Positions 45,200-57,985 of a DNA stretch of 64,000 nt are shown piece by piece. The stretch spans positions 221,433 to 285,432 of the forward strand of contig JAKSZP010009234.1 in the NCBI GenBank assembly GCA_022478985.1, in the 5' to 3' direction. The notes below the pieces were generated by a model that was given only the letters and a program-made list of their open reading frames with translations, was not told where the DNA came from and ran no database searches. Position 1 is the first letter of the stretch. Each line of letters starts with the position of its first letter. Made by a program: the position numbers and the translations under genes. The stretch comes from Massospora cicadina (lineage: Eukaryota; Entomophthoromycota; Entomophthoromycetes; Entomophthorales; Entomophthoraceae).

Positions 45200-47290
45200 G
45201 AGATGGAAACAGGTGGCAAGGAAATCTCAGATTATTTTAATACTAGCCACCAAGGCTCTGATGCAGGTACTACCTACTCCCTGGATCTTATCACAGTGTG
45301 GGAGCTCATGCAGATAAAACAAGCCCAATTTATCTTACATCTGCAAGCGTAAAAGCTATGATGGAACTCTATATCAGGGTTTTAGGATTGGTACTTTACA
45401 AATTAATCCCTCCTTCAGCCTCTTCTACTACCTTAAGGATCAGGCGCTCAAGATGGAGATATACATGAAGTACCACAATACAAGCATGGTATATATTGAA
45501 AAACGTCTCACAGACAGTCAAGCAACTAACGAATTCCTGGTTAACTTTGTCCAACCCTCAAGTAAGCATACCCAGCGAATCATTGCTATAAAATCTGGGA
45601 CTTACAGAAATCTAACGTGTGAAAGGGGAGGAACAATCTTCTTGAAGTGCTCTACTGGACAAATTAAATTCCCATTTTACTGAAGTCTGAAAAGCAATTT
45701 TGGATAATATGGGACTTGCCAATGAATCTCATGGGAGAGTAAACACACTTAAGGAGTTATTAAACGAAGGAGTCCCAAAGTTAGCCGCAAAGCTCTTGCT
45801 CACCATGGGCTATCGCATGAATGGGTACAAATCATGAATACCCACTGTCAAAAACAGGAAACAAATTCTGATTTCCTATTATCTCAGTTGGAACAACTCA
45901 CCATAAATGCCACTTTATGCTGAAGAAATCTCCTGGACTTATATCAAAGCATGATGTCTTTGATAATTTTAGGCCAAACTGGATATTGTGAACAAATATA
46001 AAAGACCATGAAGAAAAACCTGCTGTGCCAAATAGGGATGAGGACGATGATCTGATCAAAGAGAAATTTTTTAAAATTTGGACTGTTGTGTAAAGATTGC
46101 AGGCCAGAAATACTGAAATTACTCAGGAGAATTAGGAAACTCAGAATGAAATTATCAACTGCAAATTCCCAAGTAGACAGTGTGGCCAAAGATATTAAAA
46201 GCATAACTTCCAATCAGGCTTTATTTGAAGAGGAGTATGATACCTTAAATAATTTGAATCCCTCAAAAACAAAGCTGCCATTGCTCACCCAGCTTTGTCA
46301 AAAAAGAAATAAGAAAAAGCTCTTCACATTTGGCCAAAAAACAGTTTGGGAAAACAACTAAGGGCCGAATTCAAGCATCAGAATCCAGTAGTTTGGAGCA
46401 ATATCATGAAATTGAATCATTGGAAATTGGTACTAATGCAGAAACTGATATTAAACATATATCCTATGCCTAGGGTTCTGGCATCAATCCTGACTTCAGA
46501 TACTCCCCAACGAGAAAGAGGGCTGATTCTAAATAATGATACCCTAAAAATTTCAATAAGTACAAGCCTATGCTTGAAACAGGGCGAGGTGACTTTAAAC
46601 CATTAATTTACCAAAGTTTAATAAGGATATAACGTTTTCTCTTTCCTCAAGCTATTTGAAAAAGCAATGCGGGGAGCATCAGATCATGCAAAAGGATAAG
46701 CACTGATTAACTCACTTAATGTAAATAGCTGTGAAATCGTTATGCCCTATTTGGGTGACAATTGGTCCTATATGGATGCAAAAATTGCAGTGACAAAACA
46801 GTTTGGAGGGCCTGGGAGATTAGAAGACCAAAAAAGTGAGCTTCAAAATATTATATCAGGCAGAAAGAGACTATTAAGGACTTCCCAGACAGAGTTTTCC
46901 ATGATGCACAAGTCTTTCTTAGGTGCAACGCAATTAATAAGTTTGACGCTAAGATTTCGATAGAACATGCAGTCATTCCCTACTGTGAATTTCACCATGT
47001 CATGATACCTGCATTCAATGGAGAAATGGAAACCCAAGAGCTTACCAATTACTTAAGGAGCTGTTCCCATAGTTTTGATACCCCTATTTGGCCTAAAAAT
47101 TAGCAAAAATTCTGATCTTTGGGCCCAAAAAGCAACACTATGTCTGGCTAGGGGAAAATTTTCTGAAGCACGAACCAAAAATTTAATCAAAAGCAGCAAA
47201 CAGAGCCAATTACATGCCACAACTGTAGTCAAAAGGGTATTTTGCTAGCCATTGCTACAGATGATCCAACAAAAAGCCTGGGGTCAACGT
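45200..47290 (+). pseudogene. G4 gag-like region
   Basis: Fragments of gag in several frames. 46086-46361 is rich in Lys, Leu and Ser and likely coiled coil. 46742-46963 has the gag pattern WSYMDAKIAVTKQFGGPG followed by a Gln/Arg-rich helix. Near 47210-47255 the knuckle reads CHNCSQKG, then across a 1-nt frameshift YFASHCYR, so CX2CX4HX4C with His changed to Tyr. Not functional. Confidence 0.65.
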
Positions 47291-47603
47291 TGCTTTAGAA
47301 ATCAAGAGTGACAGCGAGGCGGGAAAAGAGAAGGTGTAGTAGAGGCAGAATGCTCTAACTCCACCGATGTATAAACAATTCCACCTGACCCTGGCGAGCT
47401 CTTTAGGGCCAAAATGTCGCTGAAGATAACCTCCATCATATTGTGGCCAATGATGTCATGATGGTCACTACTTGGGCCACAGCAAAAGCAACTAAACCCT
47501 TGAAAATTACTAAAGAGCTCGAGCAGAGGTATCAAAACCTTTTGCAAAACAGATTATTGATCATGGTTTAGACCTTTAACCCAGATGTTCAACTGACTTA
47601 CCT

Positions 47604-48107
47604 TTGCTTAACAACATACAAGTAGCCATTCCCATGAAGACCTTAGCAGATAACTTTCCAGATAATTTTACAAGTCTGAAATCACTCCTGGAATTGAGCA
47701 GCAATCACAGTATTCACAAAATGAATAACTCTGAAAACTACTCCAAATGGACTTATGTGGATATAGTAGTAAACAAGGTGCAAGTTTGAACCATTGTTGA
47801 TAGTGGTGCTCCTATCAATATAGTCAGCTCAAAGTTGGTTAAAAAGTTGAAAATTGCGCCTGATGCTACCCACTGTCAGGAATATGTTACAGCTGGAGCG
47901 CATAAAACTAAATTGCTGGGTGCATACAGCACCCTACCTCTCAGATTTAAATTTATTGTAGTGACAGCACCTGCTATAGTGTTGCTGAATATGAACTATG
48001 ATATTCTAATTGGAACTTATTTCCTAAGGAGATATGGAGTTGTTATTAATCATAAGGACAATACTTTCACCATTTTTGACCAGGCTATCCCGCTTTACTA
48101 TAACTGA
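47604..48107 (+). pseudogene. G4 aspartic protease
   Basis: NYSKWTYVDIVVNKVQV, an in-frame TGA at 47787-47789, then TIVDSGAPINIVSSKLVKKL with the DSGA motif (47799-47810), YSTLPLRFKFIVVTAPAIVL, and NYDILIGTYFLRRYGVVIN near the end. It is the best preserved protease of the nested set. G5 inserted 46 bp downstream. Confidence 0.85.
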
Positions 48108-48153
48108 GATAGGGAAGTTGAGAAAAAGAAACCCAGCTTTTCATGAATCTGGC

Positions 48154-48707
48154 TGTTATAAATTTGGATGTTATTGTTAGGATCCGTTACATTGTTCATA
48201 CAGGTTGAACCCACTGAGCGACAGTCAGACAATGTGGGGATTGTCAGTCCTTTGGACACACTTTAAAATATACTTAAAATAGGAGCAATTGCCCCAATTA
48301 ATTTTTTATATATTTCTTATAAATACAGCCAGCTTTAGCTATTCTGTTTCTTCTCTACTATTAAAAACCTACCTCTCTCAATCGCCCATCTTGCTTATAT
48401 ACAGTGGCTTCAGGCGATACTGCTCTCATGGCTTGGGTTATTCTATTCCGCCAATTCTCCTCGAATTTGGCTTGTTATTCTATAATCCTCTATTACCCTA
48501 ACTTTAGGTGATTTACTTCATATTTGTTGAATGTCAATATCGCCTTATTGCCTTATTGCCTTATATAGAGGTGACCCAATAAAAACCTGTTATATCCAAA
48601 TATTGCCTTGTCACAAGGCACTTGAATAATTGTAATTAAAATCATTTTTGGCGGATTCCACCCTAACTGTCCCACGATTATCATCCAGTCATATTAGAAT
48701 TGTGACA
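48154..48707 (-). repeat. 3' LTR of G5
   Basis: On the plus strand it runs TGTTATAAATTTGGATG to AGAATTGTGACA. It is preceded on the minus strand by the polypurine tract AAGGAGGGGGTAA (48720 to 48708). Confidence 0.88.
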
Positions 48708-48779
48708 TTACCCCCTCCTTGACTGGATGATAAGATCCTATTGTTTGTAAGGTTGGAGGAACTTAGTGTGTACTCTAAT

Positions 48780-49990
48780 TAATGATTCGACAACTTGCAG
48801 GATTCTTGATGGTATACACATCAACTCCAGTTTTTTCCATAACTTCAAATGGACCAATCAAAAACTGGCCAGAATGTGTTTCCACCCAAATCCATGTTGG
48901 TCATGGAAGAAAACCATATCGCATTCCTTTAACTGAACCAGCCTGCTATGACATGCCTGATCAGCGGCCTGATTCCTGATCTTCTTGGATAAGCTGAATG
49001 AATATGCTTCTGTTTGCAATTTGATCAGAATGTTCGCGAGATTAGTCAAATAGCGGTGGGGTTCCAGTCCATTGGTGTCTTTTACACACAAATAAGTAAT
49101 GCTGGAAGAGCCAGGTGTCAGCTGTATAGTAGTTGAAAGGTACTCTTCCCCATGGTGGAATAATAACTGACGTTATAGGGAACATGGCAGTTAGAAGGAG
49201 AGAGCTCCAATGGAAGGTCGATCCATTACTAATTTTTGTAGTATGTTCACCAGAGTTTCATTCACCCATTCAACTATAACATTAGATTTGGGGTGATATG
49301 GGGTCATCAGAACCCCGCGGATTCCCATAAGCTTGTTCAGTTTGGGTAAGATGTTTGAGGTGAAGTTGGTTCCATTGTCAGTGAGAATAAACTGAGGGCA
49401 GCCATGTCACTAAATAATGAATTTCATCATGAACCTGGCCACAGTAACTGCCACCAAGTCTCATATTACCCTCACTTCAACCCACTGGGCCAAGTGGTCA
49501 ATAGACACAAGAATGTACTTAAACCAGTTGGCTCCTGTTGGCAAGGGGCCAACGACATCAAGGGAAACCACGTGCCAAGCGAAATGTGGTTTTACTAACT
49601 GATATGATGTTGTACGGCAAAATGGCTTCTCCTCTTGGCACTGATGGCAACATGAAATAGTTTTAAGCAAATTGAAGCTCATACTTTCCCAATAGTACCG
49701 GGGCGTAACAACTCCATAGTCTTATGCCTCCACCATGCCTGACTGCCCTGTGTGCACTCATAATGATTCCCAGACGTGCTGAGGGGCATGAAAAATTCAT
49801 TATAGGTTTGCTGATCCACTTGTACATTTCCCCATTCTGTTGGAAGTTATTCGTTCACATCTCATTTAAAACTTTGATTACCTGGGGCAGTTCATCATCA
49901 TATTTTCCACTGAGCATCTTATTGTACATCATGTCGCTGAGGTCTGCTGTCACCACAATAGCCAGTAATTGAGATAAGCAGTCAGCGTTC
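48780..49990 (-). pseudogene. G5 integrase
   Basis: Minus strand: CCHQCQEEKPFCRTTSYQL (about 49600-49660), WHVVSLDVVGPLPTGANWFK with the first catalytic Asp (about 49520-49590), [20 protein letters not shown] (about 49330-49390) with the second, a [14 protein letters not shown] block with the Glu (about 49240-49280), and LNEMxxN-type finger remnants upstream. The C-terminus is at 48858-49091. Broken at many points. Confidence 0.8.
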
Positions 49991-50039
49991 TGATGCTTTA
50001 CTCCTGGACAATGGAGAATTTTGAAAACATAAGCCTGCA

Positions 50040-50415
50040 ACTTAAGAGCCCATCAAGCCAAATGGCCTTCAGGTTCTTTGAGATTCTGCAACCAGCTTAA
50101 TGACGCGTGATCTGTTTCAACTTTAAACTTTACCCCATGCAGATAGACTCTGAATTGCTTATATGCATAGATCACTGCTAAGTACTCCCACTCAGTCACA
50201 GTATAATTACGCTCATGACAGTTCGGACTTCAACTACAGTATGCTACTGGATGTTCCTCTCCCTCGTCATCTTTCTGAGAAAGTACAGCCCCAACAGTGG
50301 AGAGGGATGCATTCATCTGAACAATAAACTCCCGATTGAAGTTTGGATATCATAACATCAGTGTGCTGATCAACGCTGTATGGAGTGTATTAGAAGCAGA
50401 TTGATGACGTTCCGT
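50040..50415 (-). pseudogene. G5 RNase H domain
   Basis: Minus strand: FIVQMNASLSTVGAVLSQKD (DAS changed to NAS), EGEEHPVAYCS, CHERNYTVTEWEYLAVIYAY then KQFRVYLHG, and VETDHASLSWL. The first catalytic Asp is Asn, again a G to A type change. Confidence 0.78.
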
Positions 50416-50419
50416 CCAT

Positions 50420-51703
50420 TCAAACACAGCGTCCTTTTTTTAACAACTTGAATATTGACCCCCCAATACAGCTAAAATTAAGGATAAAGCACCGATAGTA
50501 ACTGACCATTCCCAAAAATATCTGTATGTTGCACTTACTATTGGGAGTAGTCATTTTGCTGATGGCCTCCACCTTATCCAGCTGTGGTTTCAGACCTTTA
50601 GAGTCTACCACAAACCCCAGGTATTTCAGCTTATCTTTGAAGAAGTTACATTTTTGAGGTTTTATTCTAATGTTCGTCTCAGCCAGCTGGCGGAATACTG
50701 CTTCTAGGTGGTTGAGATGCTCCAAAAAGGTTTGAGTGAAAACATTAATTTCGTCGAGGTATACAAGGACACATGACAGTTTCAGGTCACTAAGAATAGT
50801 GTACATAGCTCGCTGAAATGTAGCTGGGGTGTTGCACAGCCCTTGAGGCATCTACGTCAGTTGAAAAAGGCCTTTAGAGGTGATTGCAGCGCATTTTTTC
50901 TGCTCTGCTGGGGGTAACTCGATTTGCCATTAACATGATATCAAGTCCATTGCAGAAAAATAACGGGCTCCACCTAACCAATCCAAAACATCGTCAATTC
51001 TTGGCAAATGATATGAGTCCTTTTTTGTAATACTATTGAGCTTCCTGTAGTCTATTACTACGCGGTTGGTGCCGTCCTTCTTTTTTACAAGTAGAACAGG
51101 CGAAGCCACAGGCTTTTGGACAGTTAGAGCATCCCTTGCTCTATCAACTTGTCAATTTCATCAATAACAACGTCTTCTGCTGCCTGCGATTGGTGGATCA
51201 GCTGAGACATTATAGAAGATGATCTCCCGTGTCTACTTGATGGACCACCCCCTGAGCACACCCTAAATTATGATTGTCAACAGCAAAAATTCCCTTATAC
51301 TTCTAAATAAAGCTATTGCTTGGTCTTTTTTGTTCTTCTGATAATTCAATTAAATTACTCTGCAGTATCACCATTAGTATGTCAGCAGGTGTCTCATCCA
51401 GTAGACCAAATTATCCAACGACCCAAAATCATGAACCTGATGGACCATATCTATTGGAATCAGATGTAAATATGCTATAATTTGGTGTCAGCGGATTTGC
51501 ATTGGTTTGCACTGGAGGTTTGCTAACAAAACCTTAATTTCCCCATATCCTGGAAGTATAATCCCTGGAGCCATATGTGGCTCAAACCATGTTTGATGAT
51601 AGAGCCAAATGACTTCCCCATATAACCCACTCGGCACTTCCACCTCTAACTCAGAGTTCACTAGGACTTGATGGCCAGAAGGTATATATATGGGCCCTGC
51701 CAC
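50420..51703 (-). pseudogene. G5 reverse transcriptase and upstream region
   Basis: Minus strand: the pre-RT block IPSGHQVLVNSELEVEVPSG (51610-51680) as in G4, [19 protein letters not shown] (about 50950-51000), MPQGLCNTPATFQRAM (50804-50851), active site VYLDEINVFTQTF (about 50720-50765; YLDD changed to YLDE), then KYLGFVVDSKGLKPQLDKVE. The C-terminal 143-residue frame is open. Confidence 0.85.
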
Positions 51704-51893
51704 TCAAAGAGGTATCCCTTTTTTTGTATATCTGCTGGGGAAGGGGCCGAGTTTTGCGCTTTAGTCAGTGATAGCGAACTGGCAACACCCCGTCACTGTA
51801 GGCAAGGTTGATATGGCTCATATGCACCGGATCCTTTGGTACTCCATTAGTGGTAAAGTAAATTGGGATCCGCTGACCCAGAATGGCGAGATT

Positions 51894-52406
51894 CTAATCC
51901 ATCATATTAATGATAGCCCTGAACTGGCGCAGGAAAGCGGTCCCAATTAAAAGGTCATAGTTTTCAATTGGGAGCACAATTGTCAGGGCTACAACGACAA
52001 CGGATCCAAAGTGCAGAGGTAGCGCGCTCCAAGCCCCCTCAGAGATGGTGCTTACTGCTCCAGCAGTTCCGTACACCATTATATGGTCCACATCAGGTTT
52101 CAATGTCAACTTTGCCATCAATTTAGTGGAAACTATGTTGACTGGAGCACCAGTCTTTATTAAAGTGCAAACTCTACTTTTCACTACAAAATTATCACAG
52201 TATATATACTCAGAATAAGGAGAATATTGACTGTTTAATACGTGAATGTTTATGGGATCTCTTTTTTCATGGAAACTCATTATCCCCTCACCGACTTGGG
52301 GGTATTCTTTGACAATGGCATCTACTGGAAGGATGACGTTTACTCCTTTCAGAGTTGGCACATCCGCGGCAGAATCAAGTTTGTCTGAGGAAGCTCGATC
52401 AAGCAT
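51894..52406 (-). pseudogene. G5 aspartic protease
   Basis: A 170-residue open frame on the minus strand. LIKTGAPVNIVSTKLMAKL holds the catalytic site, where DSGA is KTGA (Asp replaced by Lys-Thr context), so it is probably dead. NYDLLIGTAFLRQFRAIIN matches the family C-terminus. Confidence 0.82.
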
Positions 52407-52549
52407 TTAAAAGGCATAAGGCTTTGGTTGTTCAGGGGACTCTCTCCGCCACCTTGGCTTGAGCTCAGGTGACTACATTTACTTCTCCAACTGGCTGCTG
52501 ATATAAAAGTCCGTCATTGTACTGAAGGACTTCTGCAGGGTAGACTACT

Positions 52550-53940
52550 ATTGATTAGGGACATTTTGAGTTAGAATCGCGGAGGTATGGATCCTGTATC
52601 TACTCCACTCCATCTTTTCCCTAATAATATTGATCTTGGTGTACATACTTTACATGGTGTTTATGGCAGACTTTTGCCAAATGACCAGGTGACCGCATTT
52701 GTAGCAGTTAACCCCATAAGAGCCACGTCCTTGATTATCATAAGAGAGTCCAGAACAGAAAGTTTGGGGTTATTCAGCTTAACCAGCCCCAGGGCAGTTA
52801 GCTGATTGTTGACAGTTGGCATAGCTAGGTCCTGGTCAATAAATGGTTTGTTGACAGTTTTCATGGTCATCCACTGTTGCTGATCAAACTGTTGAGTATA
52901 ATTCAGTTGAGGATGAGGCGCAGAGTTATATGAAAGGCTGAGGATTACTAACTAGAGCTGGAGTTAGGCGAGTTATTCTCCTGAATAAGAGGGTTCAGTA
53001 GCAGCAGTATTCTTCTGTTTCATATTTGGCAGCAGAAAGTTAGGGGATAAACGATGCAAAAATTGTAAACTCTTGAGCAGAGGTACGTCATCATCCAGAA
53101 GCGGCAAAATAACATTATAAAGTTCATGATATGGCTTCACCATGGAGGTTATGGCAATGCATACGTTGAATTCCGCTATATACCCAGCTCCAATCAGCAC
53201 ATGGGCTTTTGTTGTGAATTGATCAGCGAACTCTAGGAGAGTCTTGTTTCAATGGAATCTGATCATTAAGAATTCTTCTTTTTGCTGCGACATCTTTGAA
53301 GTACCCCCAAACAGGCGGAGTATGGTATCCTTTACATCCTTATAGGTGACAGAGCTACTTGGGAGGTGCCAGGTGACCTGATCAGCGCTTCTGACATCCA
53401 AAGCAGATATTAACAACTTAGCCTTCCATCTATCAGAGGCACCTTCTGCTGCAAACTCAAACCATTTGAAGAGCCCATGAATGTTCCTGCTGCAGTTGAA
53501 TGGAGGTAATTTTTAATATTAACCTCATCATCCTGTTCATGGGGTTTTGGGCCATACTAGGGAATGGTTTGAGATCCAAAAGCGGTTTTTCAATGAGGAG
53601 CTGGATTAGCGGAAATTGGGATGTCCACCGCTTCAGGGGTAGCATGACCTTCTGTCATGGGCGATACCACCATTACTTGAGGGAAGTATCATTCTGACTC
53701 ATATTCATATCCGGTACTATCATCCTGGGTGTAGTAGCTCCGACCAGCGTCATATTCTTCCTCATATGATGCCCCCTCTTGATGGTCATCCTCTTCCCAG
53801 TGAGAAGACTGAGAGGTATTGGTCAATCTTCGTTCTGCACACTGTAGCCGTTCAGTGGTATCATTCAATTGGTCAGTTAGTTCTTTGTTTTGTTGTCCCA
53901 AGATTTGCATTTGGCTAAACGTACTATCAAGTTGGTGCAT
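52550..53940 (-). pseudogene. G5 gag-like region
   Basis: The N-terminal 83-residue frame (53689-53940) is a coiled coil (LGQQNKELTDQLNDTTERLQ) followed by a Glu/Tyr-rich acidic stretch. Gag blocks SADQVTWHLPSSSVTYKDVK, ILRLFGG and FADQFTTKAHVLIGAGYI lie between 53400 and 53150. Near 52705-52740 a CYKCGH knuckle start is visible and then frameshifted. It matches the gag position in G3 and G4. Confidence 0.7.
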
Positions 53941-54138
53941 GACAGCATCTCATTCTTGAAGAAGTTCATCTTGGTTTTTGAGCACCGCGTCTAAGGTAAG
54001 TTTGAGTTCCTCATATCCAGCTGGTGCAGTGTTCCATGAAGATTCCCCAACAAAACAGCTTATGTAAGGCATGGCTGGTGACCTGGAGTTCCAGAGTGTT
54101 AGGTGGTTGATCAATGGGTCCCCTGTAGTGAGCACCAC

Positions 54139-54691
54139 TGTTATAAATTTGGATGGTATTATTAGTATCCGTCACGTTGTTCATACAGGTTGAACCCACT
54201 GAGTGACAGACAGACAATGTGGGTATTGTCAGTCCTTTGGACACACTTGAAAATATACTTAAAATAGGAGCAATTGTCCCAATTGATTCTTTATTTATTT
54301 TTTATAAATACAGCTACCTTTTGCTGTTCCGTTTTACCTCTACTACTAACAGCCTACCTCTCTCAATCGCCCATCTCGCTTATATATGACAGCTTCAGGC
54401 GATACTGCTCTCATGGCTTGGGTTATTTTACTCCGCCAATTCTCCTCAAATTCAGCTCGTTATTCTCTAATCCTCTGTCCCCTAGTTGTAGGCAATTTCC
54501 TTCATATTTGTCAAATGTCAACATCGCCTTATTACCTTATTGCCTTATATAGAGGTGGCCCAATAAAAACCCGTTATAACCCAATATTGCCTCATCTTGA
54601 GGCACTCAAATAATCGTAACTGATATCATTTTTGGCGGATTCCATTATAACTGTCCCACGATTATTGTCCAGTCATATTGGAATCATGACA
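54139..54691 (-). repeat. 5' LTR of G5
   Basis: The same repeat as 48154-48707 with scattered substitutions, roughly nine in ten positions identical by eye. On the minus strand the primer-site sequence TGGTGCTCACTAC follows its end at about 54137. Confidence 0.88.
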
Positions 54692-55960
54692 CTGAATTTA
54701 AAGATGGAGCAGTCCCAATTGAGTATGTCAAAGTGCGGTCAAAGATAAAATCACTACCCACCCAGATCAAGGAGTTAAAGGTCAATCCACTTCCGTCAAA
54801 TCACCAAATTATTATACCATCTGTAGATCAAGTAATCATCCTGACAGGGCTGAAAATTAATATCTCAGAAGGACTTTATGGTAAAGTATATCAGCCATGG
54901 TCTAAATCTCGATTCAAGCTAAATATTGCCCCAGGTATCATCATTCCTGTCCATGGAGAAATACGCACCTTGTGTGCAAACCTGCAAAATTGGCCCATCT
55001 CCATCAAGCAACATCAAACAATTGCATTTATGCATCTGCTCACTACCTCAGAAATCCACTCATTCCAGGAGTTTGGAACTTTTGTCAAATTAGGGCTCCC
55101 CAATAAGGACCTACTCAGCATCAATAATGTCATCCCTATGGCCAATTTAAGCAATCTGACGAACTCTGAGAAAATCCAAGCTCAGGAATTATTCTCTAAA
55201 TATTGGGAAATATTTGCACAAGATGATTTTGACTTGGTATGTGCTAAGGGATTCATCCACAATATTGATACTAGAGATCATAAACTAATTTGATTATGCT
55301 CAATTAGACCTCAAACTTATCAAAAGAATCTGTATCCAATAAGATTAAGGAACTCCTTGATCGTGTCATGTTGGTGCCTACAAAAATTCCATGGGCGGCA
55401 TCAATTTTTAATAGTGAAAAAAAGGATGGAAGCTTCTGAGTAATCATTGATTATCAGAAGCTAAACAACATCACAAAGAAGGACTCATACCCTCTTCCAT
55501 GAATTGATAATGCCTTGGATAGACTAGGGGGCACAAAATTCTTCTCTGCAATGGACCTTATCAGTGGGTATTGGCAAATAGATTTTCCCAAAGAGGAGCG
55601 TGAAAAATGTGCAATTATAACCCAAGAGGGCCTATTCCAGCCGATGAGAATGCCTCAAGGGCTCTGCAATGCCCTGGCTACCTTCCAAAGGGCTATGGAC
55701 ACAATTCTGGGAGATTTGAAGTTGTCATGTGTACTAGTGTACCTTGATAATATCAACGTTTTCAGCTGCACTTTTGATGACCACCTGGAACACTTAGAGT
55801 AAGTTCTCAGAAAGCTAGCAGCTGAAAACTTAAAATTCAAGCCCAGAAAGTGCCAGTTATCTAAAGACAAGCTGGAATATCTCAGATTTGCAATTGACAA
55901 AGTGGGTCTTCAGCCCCGACCCCTCTAAGTTAGGTGCCATCACCAAAATGAAACTTCATG
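54692..55960 (+). pseudogene. G4 reverse transcriptase and upstream region
   Basis: The 186-residue frame 54733-55293 is the pre-RT part (IIIPSVDQVIILTGLKI, APGIIIPVHGEIRTLCANLQ, KYWEIFAQDDFDL). RT follows: VIIDYQKLNNITKKDSYPLP (55440), [20 protein letters not shown] (motif A, 55542), MRMPQGLCNALATFQRAMDT (55645) and the active site VYLDNINVFSCTF (55737-55775; YLDD changed to YLDN). Stops at 55438, 55502 and 55800. Well preserved apart from the catalytic change. Confidence 0.88.
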
Positions 55961-55979
55961 AATCCAATTGCTATATCTA

Positions 55980-56610
55980 AGTACTCCTAGGCATGAATGG
56001 GTACTATCGCCAATTTATTTCTGACTTTGCACAACTTGGGGAGCCTCATTTCTATATACTTAATGATACGGTCCCATTTGACTGGACTCCAGCTTTCCAG
56101 AATGCATTTAACCAACTCCAATTGGCCCAATTAGACACGCCTGTTCTTTGATACCCAGATTTAGATCATAAATTTATTGTCAAAACTGAAGCATCCTTAA
56201 CAGCAGTGGGTACTATGTTATCCCAAAAGGGGTAAACGGTGAAGAACACCCTGTTGCCTTCATTAGTTGGACCTAAAATGTTCATAAGAGGAATTAAACA
56301 GTGATGGAATGAGAATGCTAAGCCATTATATATGCTTACAAGCAACTTTGGGTCTACCTCTGGCATTCATTTCAAAGTTGTGACCGATCATGCTTCCATA
56401 AGATGGCTGAACAACTTAAGAGAGCCTAAGGGCTGATTAGCTCGCTGACTATTAAAGCTCTAAGCTTTTGACTACACAATTATGCATTGAGCTGGGGAAA
56501 AACATCAAAACGCCAATTACCTATACTGACTATCCAAAATGCAACACTTAGTCAAGCTGCTGATGAGATGTTTAATAAAATGATCAGTGGAGAGTACCAA
56601 GGTGAGCCCA
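55980..56610 (+). pseudogene. G4 RNase H domain
   Basis: Blocks: GMNGYYRQFISDFAQL (55992), KFIVKTEASLTAVGTMLSQK (56169; Asp of DAS replaced by Glu), GEEHPVAFISW in a shifted frame (56240), FKVVTDHASIRWLNNLREP (56371). Several stops. Confidence 0.78.
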
Positions 56611-56662
56611 AATCCATCCAAAAACTATTATTGGATTTACAAAAAATACAAATATCGAAAAC

Positions 56663-57280
56663 GTGATGCTTTACAAGATTGTTGATGGCAAGAAATACAT
56701 ATTCCCAAGACCCTCAGCCCAAACATACCTAATAATGGCAGCACATAAGGCCATAGGGCATGGCGGATTTAAAAAGACAAAAGAGCATCTTAAGCAATCT
56801 TACTATTGGGAGTCAAGGCATTTTGGCATCCAAGAAATGTTAGAATGCTGTGTGGAGTGTCAAGACGAAAAACCGTTCCAAAAAAGCACATCTTACCAGC
56901 TTATTTGGCCCAAGTTCTCTTGGCACACTGTATCTATTGATGTTGTTGGCCCACTTCCAACAAGCAATACAAAAGCCAAGTACATTATTTAGCCATCAAC
57001 CACTTGACTAAATAGGTCGAGGCCAAGGCTATTCAGGAAGCAGAAGTGGCAACTACAAGCAAGTTCATCCTTGAAAACATCATCCACAAGCATGGATGTC
57101 CCCAGGTTATGACTGATAATAAACAAATTTTACCGCCAATGTCCTTGCCAAATTTAACCAATTAATGGGAATATGAAGTGTGCTTTCTGCTCCCTATTAT
57201 CCTGAAACTAATGGTAAAGTTGAGCGTGAAAACGGAACATTGGTGAACATTATCAGAAAATTAACTTCGGCCAAACCATC
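56663..57280 (+). pseudogene. G4 integrase, N-terminal part, cut by G6
   Basis: The finger AAHKAIGHGGFKKTKEHLKQ, YYWE and CCVECQDEKPFQKSTSYQLI gives the HHCC pattern (56733-56910). The core is WHTVSIDVVGPLPTSNTKAK (first Asp, 56922), then HGCPQVMTDNKQIL-like sequence with the second Asp (about 57090-57130), and [20 protein letters not shown] (Glu, about 57210-57272). The frame stops at the G6 target CCATC and resumes at 60624. Confidence 0.85.
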
Positions 57281-57850
57281 TGTCAGGATTTTCCCTGGGT
57301 TAGGTGAAAGCCTTGTCCAGATAAAGGATTGATACCTCCATTCAAAGGGAATAAATCCCAAATGGCTCAATAAGTTCAAAAATAACGTTCAAATCTATAT
57401 TACTAACAAATATACTGAATTTGGGGCTTCAAATAAATCACTATGAATTTTGGGGAAACGTTACATTCCCATTCCTTGAGTCATGTGAACTGGGGTATCC
57501 ATTGATCTAGTCTTGAGGGCGGCGAGATCTGAGTAAGGTTCAGAACAATGAGAAATCCAGAAGACCAGGAGAAACCCAACATGGATGGGGCCATGCGATT
57601 ATTGAGGCACCGTGTCCCCATGCACCCTATAAAAATTCCTACATGTTAGTTTAGTAAAGTACTTTCATCAATAGGATTTATTCAATCTTTTTTTTATTAT
57701 GTTTAAATTATTCTAGTGATCAAAGTCTCGTCCATCGTCACATCCAGAGCTGCCCCTGTCCTCTCAACTGACCCTTGCCCCATGCAGTCAGCCTACTTAT
57801 TGGGTTCCTCAGCGTTAGCACCAGTGAGCGCATCTGGGTGAAACCTGAAA
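57281..57850 (+). repeat. 5' LTR of G6
   Basis: Starts TGTCAGGATTTTCCCTGGG; ends before AC-TGGTGCTCACTACAG (primer site at 57853). It matches 60055-60623 with scattered differences. It contains CCCTATAAAAATTCC near 57625, a TATA-like promoter candidate, followed by AATAGGATTTATTC. Confidence 0.88.
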
Positions 57851-57985
57851 ACTGGTGCTCACTACAGGGGGGCTTCCAAGGCGCACCCTGAGGAGTTACC
57901 CTCAACCTTGAACAATAACCAACCCTCAGTGAGCACGCTGGACACCGATCTTCTAGCTTACCTCCCCTGGAATGGCCAATAACCA

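Larger units (their letters stand above)
48154..54691 (-). mobile_element. G5: complete minus-strand Ty3/gypsy element nested in G4
   Basis: The LTRs are 48154-48707 (3' LTR, 554 bp) and 54139-54691 (5' LTR, 553 bp), TG to CA. On the minus strand the internal region holds gag, protease, RT, RNase H and integrase in order. It interrupts G4 between protease and RT. Across the gap G4 reads on with FKDGAVPIEYVKVRSK, homologous to YSDGVLPVRYH of G5 itself, confirming that it is a clean insertion. A 5-bp duplication is not clear: CTGGC before, CTGAA after. Confidence 0.9.
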
